Assembly (NCBI RefSeq): GCF_030463565.1
Contig: NC_134649.1
Coordinates: forward strand, 31,521,044-31,585,043
Source: Pelecanus crispus
Taxonomy: Eukaryota > Chordata > Aves > Pelecaniformes > Pelecanidae
Reading direction: 5' to 3'
DNA: 64,000 nt
Positions 53,398 to 64,000 of this stretch are shown here, piece by piece. The translations under genes were made by a program, and so were the position numbers. Below the pieces are notes generated by a model. It worked only from the letters and a program-made list of their open reading frames with translations, was not told the origin of the DNA and did not search any database. How positions within the stretch are numbered: position 1 is the stretch's first letter; every line of letters begins with the position of its first letter.

Positions 53398-53772
53398 GAC
53401 TGATTCCAGCAGACAAGGGGTTTGAAACCCCACGAGACCCCTGGGTGGGTCAGGCCACCTCATGGCACCCACTGGGGCTGAGCCAGGGCCCCACAGCACA
53501 GCCTCACTGCTGTGGGGCTGAGACCCCAGCACCCAGCCAGTGCAGGACTGAGCACCACAGCACCCCGTCGGTGTGGGACCAAGCCTGGGGAGCACCCAGA
53601 AGGGTCTGGGTGTGAGCCGTGGGAGAGCACCCCACAGCACCCAGCCGCCTCCCAGCACCCATCCCATAGGGCTGGTGCCCCATAGCACCTGGCTGCACCC
53701 TGCATCCCTCCTAGAGGGAGCACACCTGTGGTGTACAGCGGTCTGGGAGCCCCCATGGTGCAGGGCACCCCA

Positions 53773-56700
53773 TCAGCACAGAGCCATGTCCTCTTCCTCT
53801 TCTTCCTCCTCTTCCTCTTCCTCCTCGTCGTCATCATCTTCATCCTCACCATTGGGCAGCTGCCCCAGGGGGACAGGGGGAAAAGGGGGGCCACGCTCCA
53901 GGTTGACGTAGGTTATGGCCAGGTTGACATAGTGCTCACCCTCCAGCGTGGCCAGGACATGCTCTAGCTCATCCACCAGCCCCGTGAAGGACGGCCTCTC
54001 TTCAGGCGCTGGCGCCCAGCAGCTCAGCATCACACCGTACCTGCCCCGACACCCCCATCAGCGCTTGGCAACCCCCCGGGACCCCACCACCGCCACCCTG
54101 CCCACCCCCCAGCCCCACTCACAGGGTGTCAGGGCAGTGGCAGGGCTGTGGCAGGCGTCTCCCCCGTAGCAGGTAGCGGGCCATGTCGTAGGGGTCCACC
54201 TCGGGGTATGGTGATGCCCCCCGCGTCAGCAGCTCCCACATGAGCACCCCGAAAGACCACTGCCGAGCAGAGAGCCACCACCATGGGGGGTTGGGCGGGA
54301 TGGAGACAGCAGTCGGGGGACGGAGACGGGGGTGAGGGTCATGCCTACCACATCCGACTTGGTGGTGAATTTTTGGGTCTGGAGGCTCTCCAGTGCCATC
54401 CACTTGACGGGCAGCTTGGCATGGCGGTGCCGCCGGACGCTGTAGTACTCCTTGCCGAACACGTCCCGCGCCAGCCCGAAGTCGGCCACCTTCACCGTCA
54501 GTGTCTCGTCCAGCCTGCGGGACACCAGTCTGGGGGGAGGGCCACTGGGCAGCACCCCCCATGCCCACCTTTGGGCCCACGAGGTGACCCCATGGTGGGG
54601 GTCTGGCAGGCACGGCCACACTCACATGCAGTTCCTGGCTGCCAGGTCCCGATGCACAAACTTCTTCTGGGCCAGGTACTCCATGCCCAGGGCCACCTGC
54701 AGCCCGAAGCCGATGAGGTCCTTCACTGTGGGGCTCTGCAGGGTGGCAGTGGTGAGTGGGGTGAGCTCAGCCCCCCGCTGTCCCCCTCCCAGGGTGCCCC
54801 CGTACCCGCTCCTGGGCGCGGATGAAGTGGCGCAGATCCCCATGGCGCATGTAGGGCAGGACAACGAGGGGCAGCCCGTAGCGGGGCAGGCACACCCCCA
54901 GCAGCGAGAGCACCTGGGGGTGGTGGAAGCTCTTCATGAGGATGCCTTCGCGCAGGAACTCTTCCACCTCCTCCACGTCCGTGATGCCTGCCGAGAGCCA
55001 AGCCGTGGGGTTCCCCACTGCCACGCCGTGCTGTGGGACCGCACCGTGGGAGTGAGTGCTACTCACGGTGCAGGGACTTGACAGCACAGTGGAGGTGCCC
55101 CAGCAGTGGGTCCATGTAGGTGCCGTGGTAGACACTGCCGAAGTGCCCTGTGGGGAGAGGCGACATGAAGCTCATACTGCACACGGCAAGTCGGTGATGC
55201 CACAGCCAAATCGGGGCATGGTGTCACCTTTGCCGATGACCTGGTGGCGGTGGGTGATGAGCCGCTCCTCGGGGATGAGGATGTCCTTCACCTCCTCCAG
55301 CAGCTCCGGACGCAGATCCTCCAGGCAGCAGGATGTGGCCCTGAGCAGGGGCATGGGGGAGCCGCCACCCACCACGCCAGCACTGGCACCGGCACCGGCA
55401 AAGCGTGCCCGGGGCCCCACCAGGCTGGGACTGCCTGCCGCGGGCAGCACTGCCGGGACAGGCAGAGGCAGGGTGAGGGCTGGGCAGGCACCCAGAACCC
55501 CACCACCCACCAGTGACACCCACTTACCCAGCACTTCCCTGTAGTCAACACCGGGGCGCTGGGTGGTGGCGGGGGGGTCACTGCGGCTGGGCTGCACCAG
55601 CAGCTCCAGGTTCTCCGTCCCTGCAGGCAGCAGGGGGTTGGCGGGGGGCGGTGCGATGGGGGGCTGGGGGGCAGCGGGGTGCCCAGTGAGCGCGGCTCTC
55701 ACCTCCCCGCTTCCTCCAGCGCCAGCGGAGCAGCACGACGGCCAGGACACAGCAAACCAGGAAGGTGATGCCGGTGCCGAGGGCCAGGCTGGCAGCCAGG
55801 TCCAGCGAGGCGGCGGGGGGCAGCACCCAACCCAGCGCCTCGCAGGCGCTGTTCACGCAGATCTGGGGGAGCGGGGGCTCAGTAGGGGCAGGGTGGGGGA
55901 CGCTGGGGGGGGTTGCCCACCTCAGGGGTGCCTACCTCCACGGGAGCCCCGGCTGCAGGCAGGCGCAGCTCACGGGGCAGGCGGCACGTCACCTCATTCT
56001 TCAGCACGTTGGGGTGGCAGTCCCGGCCCCCCACTGTCATGGTGATGTTCATGCAGGCAGCCACGGCGTCCAGCCCCAATTGCTGCCCAGACACAGCACC
56101 CTGAGCCCGGCTGTCCTGGTGACGGGACCCCCCACCCTTGGCTCACCCCGCCGCCCCACATACGTGCACCTCGATCTCGTCATCGTCAGGCTTGAGGCGG
56201 AGGCGCCCACCCTCCTGCTCCAAGGGGAAGACCTTGGGCTGGGGGGTAGTAGCGGAGGCGGGAGAGCCAGCGGCCAGGAGCACCATCCAGCAGCACACTC
56301 AGGTTCCCCTGCACCGTCTCCACCTTGCTCTCGAAGGGGAAGGCTGGGCTGCGGCACAGCAGCTGCTCCGGTGTCTGCGGGGCCTCGCACTCCTGTGGGC
56401 AGCAGGATGCTGGGCACTGTCATGGCGAGGTGCCCAGGGGATTGGGGCGGGCAGAGCAGGGCTAGGGGGTGACAGCCGCCTGCCCCGGCACTTACCGTGG
56501 CTTCAGTCCTCACGCCGCTGGCTTCGAAGCGGATCTTGGCACGATACACCGAGTCCAGGTGGGTGCCGATGACGGTGAGCATTGAGCCCCTGCAGCGGGC
56601 AGGGGTCAGGGCCCCGGGGTACACGTGGTCCCCAGGGTGCATGCAGTCCCCAAGGCGCATGCGGCACCCAGGGTTAGCATAGCCCCTGGGGTGCATGTGG

Positions 56701-59700
56701 TCCCTGGGGTACCTGCAGTCCCCAGGGTGCATGCGGCCCGAGGATTAACATGTTCCCTGGGGTGCACGTGGTCCCCAGAATGCACATGGTCCCCAGGTGC
56801 ACGTGGTCCCTGGGGTGCACACGGTTCCCAGCACCTCATCCAGGCCGGCCGGGGCAGTGGGGAGGCCGGGGCTGTCCCCCCCAGGGGAAGGGAGCCCATG
56901 CACTCACTCATAGCTGCAGCTGGGGACGATGGCCGAAACGAAGGGGTCAGGGCGGGTACTGGAAGGGCAGGGGGGCCCGGAACTCCTCCCCGTCTATCCA
57001 TAGGGCCACCCAGGCTGCACCCAGGCCGCTGGCAGCAGGAGCCGTGCACCGAATCACCCCGACGCCCTGCCTGGGGACACCATGGCTGTGGCTGGAGGGG
57101 ATAGTGGGACCATGGGGGGTCCCTGTGCCCATCCCCATGCCAGGGACCCCACTGTGCCTGGCAGGGGCAGGGCAGGGGTGTACCTGGGCTGCCCAGCCAA
57201 GGGGCATTCGGAGCCATTGACTGTCACCCGCCAGCTGCTCCCTGCCGAGAGGTGGGTGCCGTGCAGGGACAGGTGGGTGCCACCCTCCCGGGGGCCAACG
57301 GGGGGTTCAGGGTGCTGATGTGGGGCTCCTGGGCAGAGACGGGGTAAGTGGGATGGGTGGGTGAGCCAAATCGCCCCTGCCAAACCCTGCCAGGGGTGAC
57401 TGCCAGTGTGGGGCCGTACCACAAAGTCACAAGCCGCCGAGGGTGGCCGAGCCGTGGACGCGGGAAGCCAGAGGGTCTGGCGGGTTCCTCCACGGTGAGC
57501 ACCACGTTGGCCAGGCCCTCCACTGCCATCGGGCCCCCCGGTTCCAGCTCACACACCAGCACGTCCACAAAGTCCTTGCGGCGGGAGGTGGGCAGGGGTC
57601 TGCGGGGTGGTGAGGGGGGGTCAGCCCCGGGCCAGGGGGGCAGCCCCAGACCCCTCTGGGTTGCCGTCACGCCCCCCGGCACTGCCGCGTACCTGTGGTT
57701 CCTGCTCTCCTCCGGCAGCACGGCGCAGCCTCGCCGTCCCACTGCCACCCGGTAGGCACCAGGGGGCTGCGCTGGGGGTCAGGGTCCAGGCGGGAGCGGA
57801 AGGTCATGCCGCAGAGCGTCTCCCGTGTCCGGCCCCGCTGTGGGGCACTCCGGGGATGGAACTGTGGGAGAGGCACTCACGTCGCCCCGAGCCCTGAAAG
57901 CCCGGGGACGGTCGTGGGTCGGGAAAGCTCCTTCCCTGGGGGTGTGTGACACCTGTCCCGGGGAGTGGGTCTCCAGATGGAGCAAAGGTCCCACCCCCAC
58001 GTGTCACCTCCCTCCCCACCCGAGTGCCCAGGAGATGCGGGGTGCGGGGGGGGCGGCGGCGCAGACCTACGTCAGTGAGGACGGGTGGGCAGCTGTCCTG
58101 GACCCAGAGGCCATCGCACTCATGGCGGCGCGTGCACCCGTCCCTGCACCAGCCGCAGCCCATGAAGCGCTCAGCCTGCAGGCAGCGCTGGCATGTGGAG
58201 AAGTGGCGGCAGCCGGGGCCAGTGACATTCAGGCGCCACACCTGGGGACGGAAAGTGGAGGTGAGTGGGTGCGTGGGGCTCAGCATCCACCCTGTGCCCC
58301 CTGGACCCTCCACTCACCTTGGTCCCAGTGGTGAAGAACAGCAAGTGGCTCTGCAGCCCCATGGCACCCCGCACTGGCCCCGGCTCCCCCAGGGAGAAGT
58401 TGGCCAAGGTGAGGAGGTAGGAGCTGGAGCGCTGGAGCACCATCTGCAGCGGGGCAGAGCAGGGGGCTGAGCATGACCCCACACCCCACCAGGCACCTCC
58501 CACCCCTGCTGGTCCCCCATCCCACCTGGAAGAGGCGTCCCTCCGCTGGTGCCCAGGTGGGCCACAGTGACGTCCCCCAGGGCAGTGACGAAGATGGAGG
58601 TGAGGAGGACGCCGGCCAGGTGCCCATTGAACAGGTCCACCTTATGGGAGGCGGCAGGGACAAGGGTGGGCTGGTCCAGCAGCTGGTGTTGGCCACCGGC
58701 GCCGAGAGGTTCACCTGCAGCCAAGTGCGGGATGGACACCTTGAAGCCAGCCCTGGCACCCCACCCCCCATGCCCTCACAGGTGGGCACCAGCTCCAGCC
58801 ATGAGATATTTTGGGGACCTCCTGATTGCCCCACACTCCGCACCAGGCTGTGAAAATTAATTTTGGGGAAAAAACACATCCACAGCCCCTCCCATGGCCC
58901 CCATGCAGCGTCAGATCCTGCCCTCCCCTCCCGCCCCATCTGGATGTGGTTATCGGTGCCGGCACCGTGGGGTGGGCACCCCAAAGCCAGCCCTCCCCAA
59001 CCCTCAGGGCTTGGCATGGGGCTGCAGATGAAGGGGGCCACCAGGAGCTAGAAGGTCCCCACTGGCCCCTACCAATGTTTGGGGCCACGGGTCGCCTCCC
59101 GGCTCGCCCTGCCAGCAGTGTGAGTCAGCGGCAGTGAGCTGTCTGTTCCATGCGTGGGAAGAGGAGGGGATTTGGCTGCGCCTCGTCCTGCATCTGGCTG
59201 AGAACACCAAAACTCGTGTCATGGGTGCTTGCTGGGACCCTGCCTGCAGAGGGGGCCCTGCCAGGCCCCATCCTGGCCATGCCAGAACTTGTCCCTGGGA
59301 CACGGTGTTCCTGCCCCACGGCTGTGGCAGGCGAGAAACCCCGGTGACTAATTGCGCTTCCGCCTGCGGTTTATTTGCTGAGAGGGCGGTGGCCCTGGGG
59401 ACGGAGAGGCCAGGTGGGAGCAGCTAGGGCACCCTGTGCACCCTGGCTTGGGGAGCACTGAGACCCTGTGGCTTCCCTGTCCCCTGCACACATAAACAAG
59501 CTGGAGAGGGTGGCCTGGCACTGGGGACAGTCACCGCGGGGGCCAGAGCTGGTGCTCCTGGGACAGCCACTCAAGGAGAGGGACTTCTGTCATGGTGCAT
59601 GGCCAGCGGCAGTGCGCCCAGGTGCCGGGACACGATCTGCAGCACACAGCTCAGGCAAGCACAGGGTGCCTGGGGTGGGGAGTGCAGCCAGATCCCTGCC

Positions 59701-61113
59701 AGCACCCTACCTCCTGGGCATGGCCGGGGCTGTCTCAAACCCGGGCGATGCTGCCCTCCCCTGCCCAACCTGCTCCCTGGTCCACCATGCTTTACCAGCG
59801 CTTCCCAGCATCCCAGATCCACCTGCCCATGTCCAAACCAACCCCCAGATCCCCCGGGACCAGGACGGATGTGGCGCAGGGTGGAGGACTCACGTTGTGC
59901 GGGCAGTACTCCACCGGCTGGAAGAAGCTGAGCCCCCGCAACAGCGACTGGTGCCTGGTGCTGCAGCACTTCTCCATGCCCTCCTCTATGGCCTGGTTGA
60001 GGAGGCGGAGGGGGAATGCACAGACGGCTGAGTCCTCCCGCAGCACCCGGCTCTCAGGCTTGCTCTCAGCAAAGGCGCCAAAGAGCACAATTCCGTGTCA
60101 TTGATGCCGAGGTCGCGGGCCAGGCGGGTGCCAGGGCGGGTGGCGTGGGCAGCCTGCAGCATGTTGTAGGCGATGTCCCGCTCAGCGTTCTCCTCACCGC
60201 TGTGCCGGCGCCGGCGGCGCTTGGACTCGAAGCGGCAATCGAGGACGAGCTCACGGTAGCGGCGGAGGTCATGCTCATGGGTGCTGAGCCGCGCCAGGCG
60301 TGTGTGATACGCTGCTGAGCCCGGCCGCTCTGGCTGCACCATCAGGAAGTAGACGTGGTCCTCATCGGCGAATGAGTGCACATAGTGGATAGTGTAGTTG
60401 TCCCGGTATTGTGGCAGCACCGTCAGCCACTGGAAGTCGTCTGAAAAGCCATCCAAGGTGCCCTTCAGCCTGCGGATGGACACTGACTGTGGGCTGTACC
60501 GTGCCGCCACGCTGCTGTTGATGGTGGAGCCGAGGTAGAAGAAAGAGGCATAGGAGGTGGCTACCACGGTGGCACTGGTCCCCAGGGGGCTGGCCACGCA
60601 GTCGGGGCAGGACGTGGGTCTGTTGCCTGTGGCCGAGTACAGGCAGCGCGTGGTCGTGATGGCCACCTCACCGTCACGCACCTCCAGCTGGTGCTGGTAG
60701 CACAGTCCATGCTGCGCTGTGCCACAGCTGTACAGCCATGGCTCCAGTGGGTCCACCAGCAGCAAAATGTTGTCCGTGTCCTTGGGGCCACCTGTGGCAG
60801 CCGGGCACAGGCGGCAGATCTCGCACTCGGCGCTGCCCACCGGGCCGGTGACAAGGACTGAGAGGAGGCGCAGCTCGGGGTTGGCCAGCAGGATGCGGTT
60901 GCGGATGGCCACGAAGACGGCAGCAGGGCCAGTGGAGTCGGTGAAGACGGCGACATTCTGCACGGGGCTGCCGGCATCGAGGCTGGGCAGTGCATAGGGG
61001 ACGGAGAAGTTCCTGGTGGAGCTGTAAGGGATGCGGGGGCACTGCCAGGCGCCGGTGCCCAGCGGAGCCAGGGCGAGCACCAGCAAGAAGTATGCACGGC
61101 ACGACAGCCCCAT
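53773..61113 (-). CDS. MST1R: MST1R (RON / c-sea) receptor tyrosine kinase, frame-broken in the ectodomain
   Basis: This is the receptor for macrophage-stimulating protein, in the MET family. Coding exons: 59894-61113 (signal peptide, sema), 58526-58714, 58318-58443, 58071-58241 ([21 protein letters not shown]), 57693-57861, 57420-57599, 57184-57328, 56908-57070, 56496-56589, 56164-56392, 55936-56082 (IPT repeats), 55703-55862 (membrane segment [19 protein letters not shown]), 55528-55620, 55228-55449, 55067-55147, 54806-54987, 54626-54735, 54349-54514, 54123-54259 and 53773-54040. A furin site [12 protein letters not shown] is present. The kinase is complete: [35 protein letters not shown] activation tyrosines, and the docking pair HYVNL/TYVNL. 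The tail ends in an acidic run. The start at 61113 gives a 22-residue signal peptide followed by WQCPRIPY, as in human. About nine single-base frame breaks occur, near 60088, 58667, 58544, 57770, 57465, 57430, 57303, 56950 and 56242. None occurs from exon 56082 to the stop. This is either decay or local assembly error. Confidence 0.93.
53776..53840. repeat. TTCCTC-type microsatellite coding the acidic MST1R tail
   Basis: A run of TCC, TCT and TTC triplets on the plus strand reads on the minus strand as a stretch of about 20 Glu and Asp residues, just before the C-terminal DMALC. It is an in-frame trinucleotide microsatellite, so tail length is likely to vary between individuals. Confidence 0.8.
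56600..56830. repeat. Minisatellite in an MST1R intron, unit about 20-22 bp
   Basis: About ten imperfect units of the form GGGGTGCACGTGGTCCCC fill the intron between coding exons 56496-56589 and 56908-57070. No splice signal is disturbed. Confidence 0.8.
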
Positions 61114-61200
61114 GCTGCGTGGTGCCACCGGCACGGGGTTATCGACGGTGGTCAGCATCGAGTGGGGTCCAGACACACGGAGGATGGGTCACCATCGCAT

Positions 61201-62100
61201 CTGCCAAAATAAAGGAGAAAGGGTTTTACCTGCTGCCGTTAAGCGAGGACCCTGGGGCACGCTGCACGCGTGGGGCAGGGCATGCCGGGGTTCTCCAGGG
61301 CAAGATGACCGGCGGGTGCTGCCGGGGAAGGATCCGCCACACCAAACCTCTTCCCAAACACACCGCAAGCAGGAGGTGAAGCCAAGCTGCCTGCAGCGGG
61401 GGGACAAATCCTGCCTGCTGCCACCTCCCGCACACCCTTGCCTGTCTCCCGCAGGCATCCCTGCCACGCACGACCTGCCGAGCCCCCTCGGGGGGGACGG
61501 GATTGGGGACCCTGCCAGCCCCCCCGGGGACAAGGAACCCGAGGGCCCCCTGGGGCCGGGCCGGGACTGGAGACCCCTGCCAGCCCCCCGGGGCAGCAAC
61601 AGGGACAGGGGATCCCCGCGGGATTGGGACAAGTCCCCTGCAAGCGCCCAGGGACAGGGACCCCCACGTACCCCCGGGGCCGCCCCCCCCCGCTCACCGG
61701 GGCCGGTCCCGGTCCCCAGCCGCGGTCCCCGTCGGGTCCGGCTGCCCCCGCCCGCCCCTTCCTGGGGCCGCCCCGTCCCGTCCCGTCCCGGTCCGTCCCG
61801 TCCCGCCCGGTGCCGTTCCGAGGCGTGCCGGGCGGCGGGGCGCTCACCTGGGCGCTGCCGGGCCGTGCCGGGCCGTGCCGGAGCGGGGCCGGGCCGTGCC
61901 CGAGCAGGCGAGGCGGGACGGGGCGGGACGGGGCGGGCAGGCCCTGCCCCCGGGCCGCTCGGGGCTCCCCGAGGGGCGGCAGCAGCCCACGCAGCCCGGA
62001 GCCACGGCCGTGCTGGGGGGGACAGGGAGTCCGGGGGAAGGACAGGGGGAGCCGGGGGGCACACGGTCCCGGGGTGCTCGGGGGGACGCCGGGCACCCCA
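61201..62100 (-). promoter_or_regulatory. MST1R CpG-island promoter and non-coding first exon
   Basis: The MST1R ATG exon begins at 61200 after a clear acceptor (TTTTGGCAG). Upstream, a minus-strand donor GCGCCCAG/GTGAGC ends at 61847-61848, marking a non-coding exon running up to about 61.95 kb inside a CpG-dense stretch rich in GGGCGG and CCCGTCCCG boxes. No TATA box is seen. The intron 61201-61847 holds nothing else recognisable. Confidence 0.65.
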
Positions 62101-64000
62101 GGGGGACAAGCTTGGGTGGGCACAGTGCCCCGGAGGGACGCGGGTAAGAGCCAGGGCCCCCGAGCAGGACGTGGGGTGCAAGGCTGGCACGATGCCCCCG
62201 GTGCCCGCTGCAGCCCAGCGCTGACGGGGTGGCCGTCAGAGGGTCCCCGTAGCTGGGAGGCGGCTGCCAGCCGGGCACGTCGGCACCCGTTGGCCCCTCA
62301 GCCGCAGCCCCCGGCCCCGCTGCCACCGGCAGCAGAGGCTGTCGACACCCTGACACACGAAATCGCCGTTTCCCCGAAGCTGCCCGTGCTGGCGACTCAC
62401 TTCCAGGCCGGCGGGGCGGCCTTCCGGGGCGGGGGGGTGCAGCAGGCTCAGCATGGGGGTTTCCAGCTGCAGGGCAAGCACGGGGCTGGGGCAGCCACGG
62501 GGGTTATTTCGGTTGTGCCCATTCTTTGCCTCACGTCCCTTTATCCCACCCCTACCAAGGGCTGCCTGTGGCTGCAGGAGGTGCCAGCGCTGCCGGGACT
62601 TGCTGCTGTTCCCACAGATGAAGGAAGATGCTGTTCACGCCGGCGTATCGCACGGATTTGCCCTCCAAGTGCCCTGTTGCCTGTGGATGGTGGGGTTGCG
62701 GGTCCCAGCTGAGCACACGGACTTTTCCTCCAGCCGAGCAGGGCACTGCCTCGCGCTGCCGGGTGGACTTTGGGGCTCCCCTGCCCTTGTCACCTGGCCA
62801 GCCTCGGCCCTCCCAGGCTCCCGCCCCGTGTTGTGCAAGGCCCGGCAGTTACGCTGGCCTGGCGCCTTACCCAACAGCTCCTTCCTCCGGCTGTGCGTCT
62901 CCCGCTCGGTTTCGACATTAGCTGGCCCTGGCCAGCTCATCCCGGGGATTTTGCCGCTCCCACCCTCCGGCTGGCGCTGCCTCCAGCCAGCACAGCCCCA
63001 GCTGCTTCGCATCGCTCCCCGGCAGCTTTCCCGGCCGCCAGCAGGTCCCCGGGGCTGGATTGCACCATACCCAAACTTGGACCAAACTTCCCCCCTACCT
63101 TGGCCATTTGCCCCACCCCCCAAAGCGGACACCCACAAATACGATGAGACTTGACTTAGGGTCCAGATAATGTTTATGAGCAAAGACAAGCGATTACACT
63201 CTGGCAGGAGCACAAATAAGGGAGCAGAGTCCCTGTGCTAGCCCTGCCAGGTCCTTCCCAGCTCCCTCGGTGTCCCAGTGCCACCCCGGTGGCTCTGCCC
63301 CTCCTTGAACACCTGTCCCAAGGTGTTTGCACAGCCCCAAAACGGGGGGTCGGGCCGTGCCCAGTGTGCCGCAGTGTTCACAGGCACTCAGCCCCACATC
63401 AGTACCTGGGGACGGCTGGGGAGGAGGTGGCCCTTGTGCAGCAAGCTCAGCGTAGCTGGCTCAAGGGGCTGGGTTTGGGGGGCAGGTGCCCCGCACCAAG
63501 GGGAAGACCATCCTTGGGCTGGGGGGGCACCAGGGGCCCGTGCCAGTGGGATCTCCAGCGGGCTGTGCTTCAGCCACTCCTTTAGGGTCTCCTGCCCAGG
63601 AGCCAGCACCATGAGCCCACAAGCACCCTGACACGCACCCCAGGTCTCCCTAGGGCTGCGCTGTGTCCCCATGGGGAGGTAGGCAGGACCCGGCTGTCCC
63701 AGCTGGGGCAGGCTGACCCGTCACCCTGCCTGCCAGCATCGCCAGGGACATCCTTCTCACAGCCACGGTGGGAAGGGTCCAGGCACGCACAGATGCCAAG
63801 GGGGCAAACCTGCTGGGGCAGGGCTCCGGGACTGCCAGGGGCTGCCTGGCACTTGGTGGGCCTGGCTTCCCCAGGACAGGGAGAGGAGCAGTGCATGCCC
63901 CAGGCCAGCCCTGTCCCCAGCCTGGATGGTGTCACCCTCCCTCTGCAGGCACAGCAGTACAGGAGCCCCCAGAGTACTGCCACGTCTCTCCTGGGGACCC
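62101..64000. other. Right-hand flank, no gene recognised
   Basis: In mammals MON1A lies next to MST1R on this side. I found no MON1A-like exon on either strand, and none of the short open frames resembles a known protein. The MON1A gene may lie just beyond the window, or only untranslated sequence of it may be included. Confidence 0.5.

Noticed and set aside
62101-64000. Expected MON1A exons right of MST1R
   Set aside because: Checked both strands for MON1A-like protein and found none; not annotated on synteny alone.

Overview
The window is bird nuclear DNA. The first 400 bases carry two 3' ends of CR1 LINEs with the ATGATTCT-type tail typical of avian CR1. The genes have vertebrate exon-intron structure, and the right half is very GC-rich with many CpG islands and minisatellites, as on an avian microchromosome. 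The gene set matches human 3p21.31 and mouse chr9, a block I recall as lying on chicken chromosome 12. The species cannot be fixed from sequence alone.

Every gene lies on the minus strand, so transcription runs right to left. From right to left they are: MST1R (RON receptor tyrosine kinase, orthologue of chicken c-sea; CDS 61113 to 53773); a decayed ACTL11-like actin gene (49755 to about 48765); CAMKV (neuronal CaM-kinase-like pseudokinase; 42625 to 39058, with a non-coding first exon near 45.8 kb); TRAIP (RING E3 ubiquitin ligase; 37900 to 17714, 15 exons); and the first coding exon of BSN (bassoon; 13154 to 12997). The rest of BSN intron 1 fills the left 13 kb and runs off the window. The order MST1R-ACTL11-CAMKV-TRAIP is conserved with mammals. 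Direct adjacency of TRAIP to BSN is not, because in human several genes lie between them.

The TRAIP and CAMKV reading frames were worked out exon by exon with consistent splice phases (465 and 397 aa) and hold no lesions. MST1R is different: I count about nine single-base frame breaks. Eight fall in exons 3 to 11 (ectodomain) and one at the end of exon 2. None falls from exon 12 through the transmembrane segment and kinase to the stop. The ACTL11-like gene also has in-frame stops and frame changes.

The most unusual structure is a tandem array about 0.9 kb long (roughly 13.38-14.29 kb) immediately upstream of the BSN CpG-island promoter. It alternates CCAAT boxes with TGAGGTCACA/GATGTCACA (CRE-like or nuclear-receptor half-site) motifs. 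Motif starts are spaced 20, 41-42 and 61-62 bp apart, all close to whole pairs of helical turns, and a CCAAT box follows its GTCA core at exactly 15 bp again and again.

Other content is mostly GC-rich minisatellites (16-bp unit at 47.8-48.2 kb, about 51-bp unit in a CAMKV intron, and others) and short AT-rich islands with homeodomain or MEF2-type sites in otherwise GC-rich spacers, which are candidate regulatory elements. I saw no RNA genes, no retroviral or LTR elements and no recognisable gene right of the MST1R promoter.
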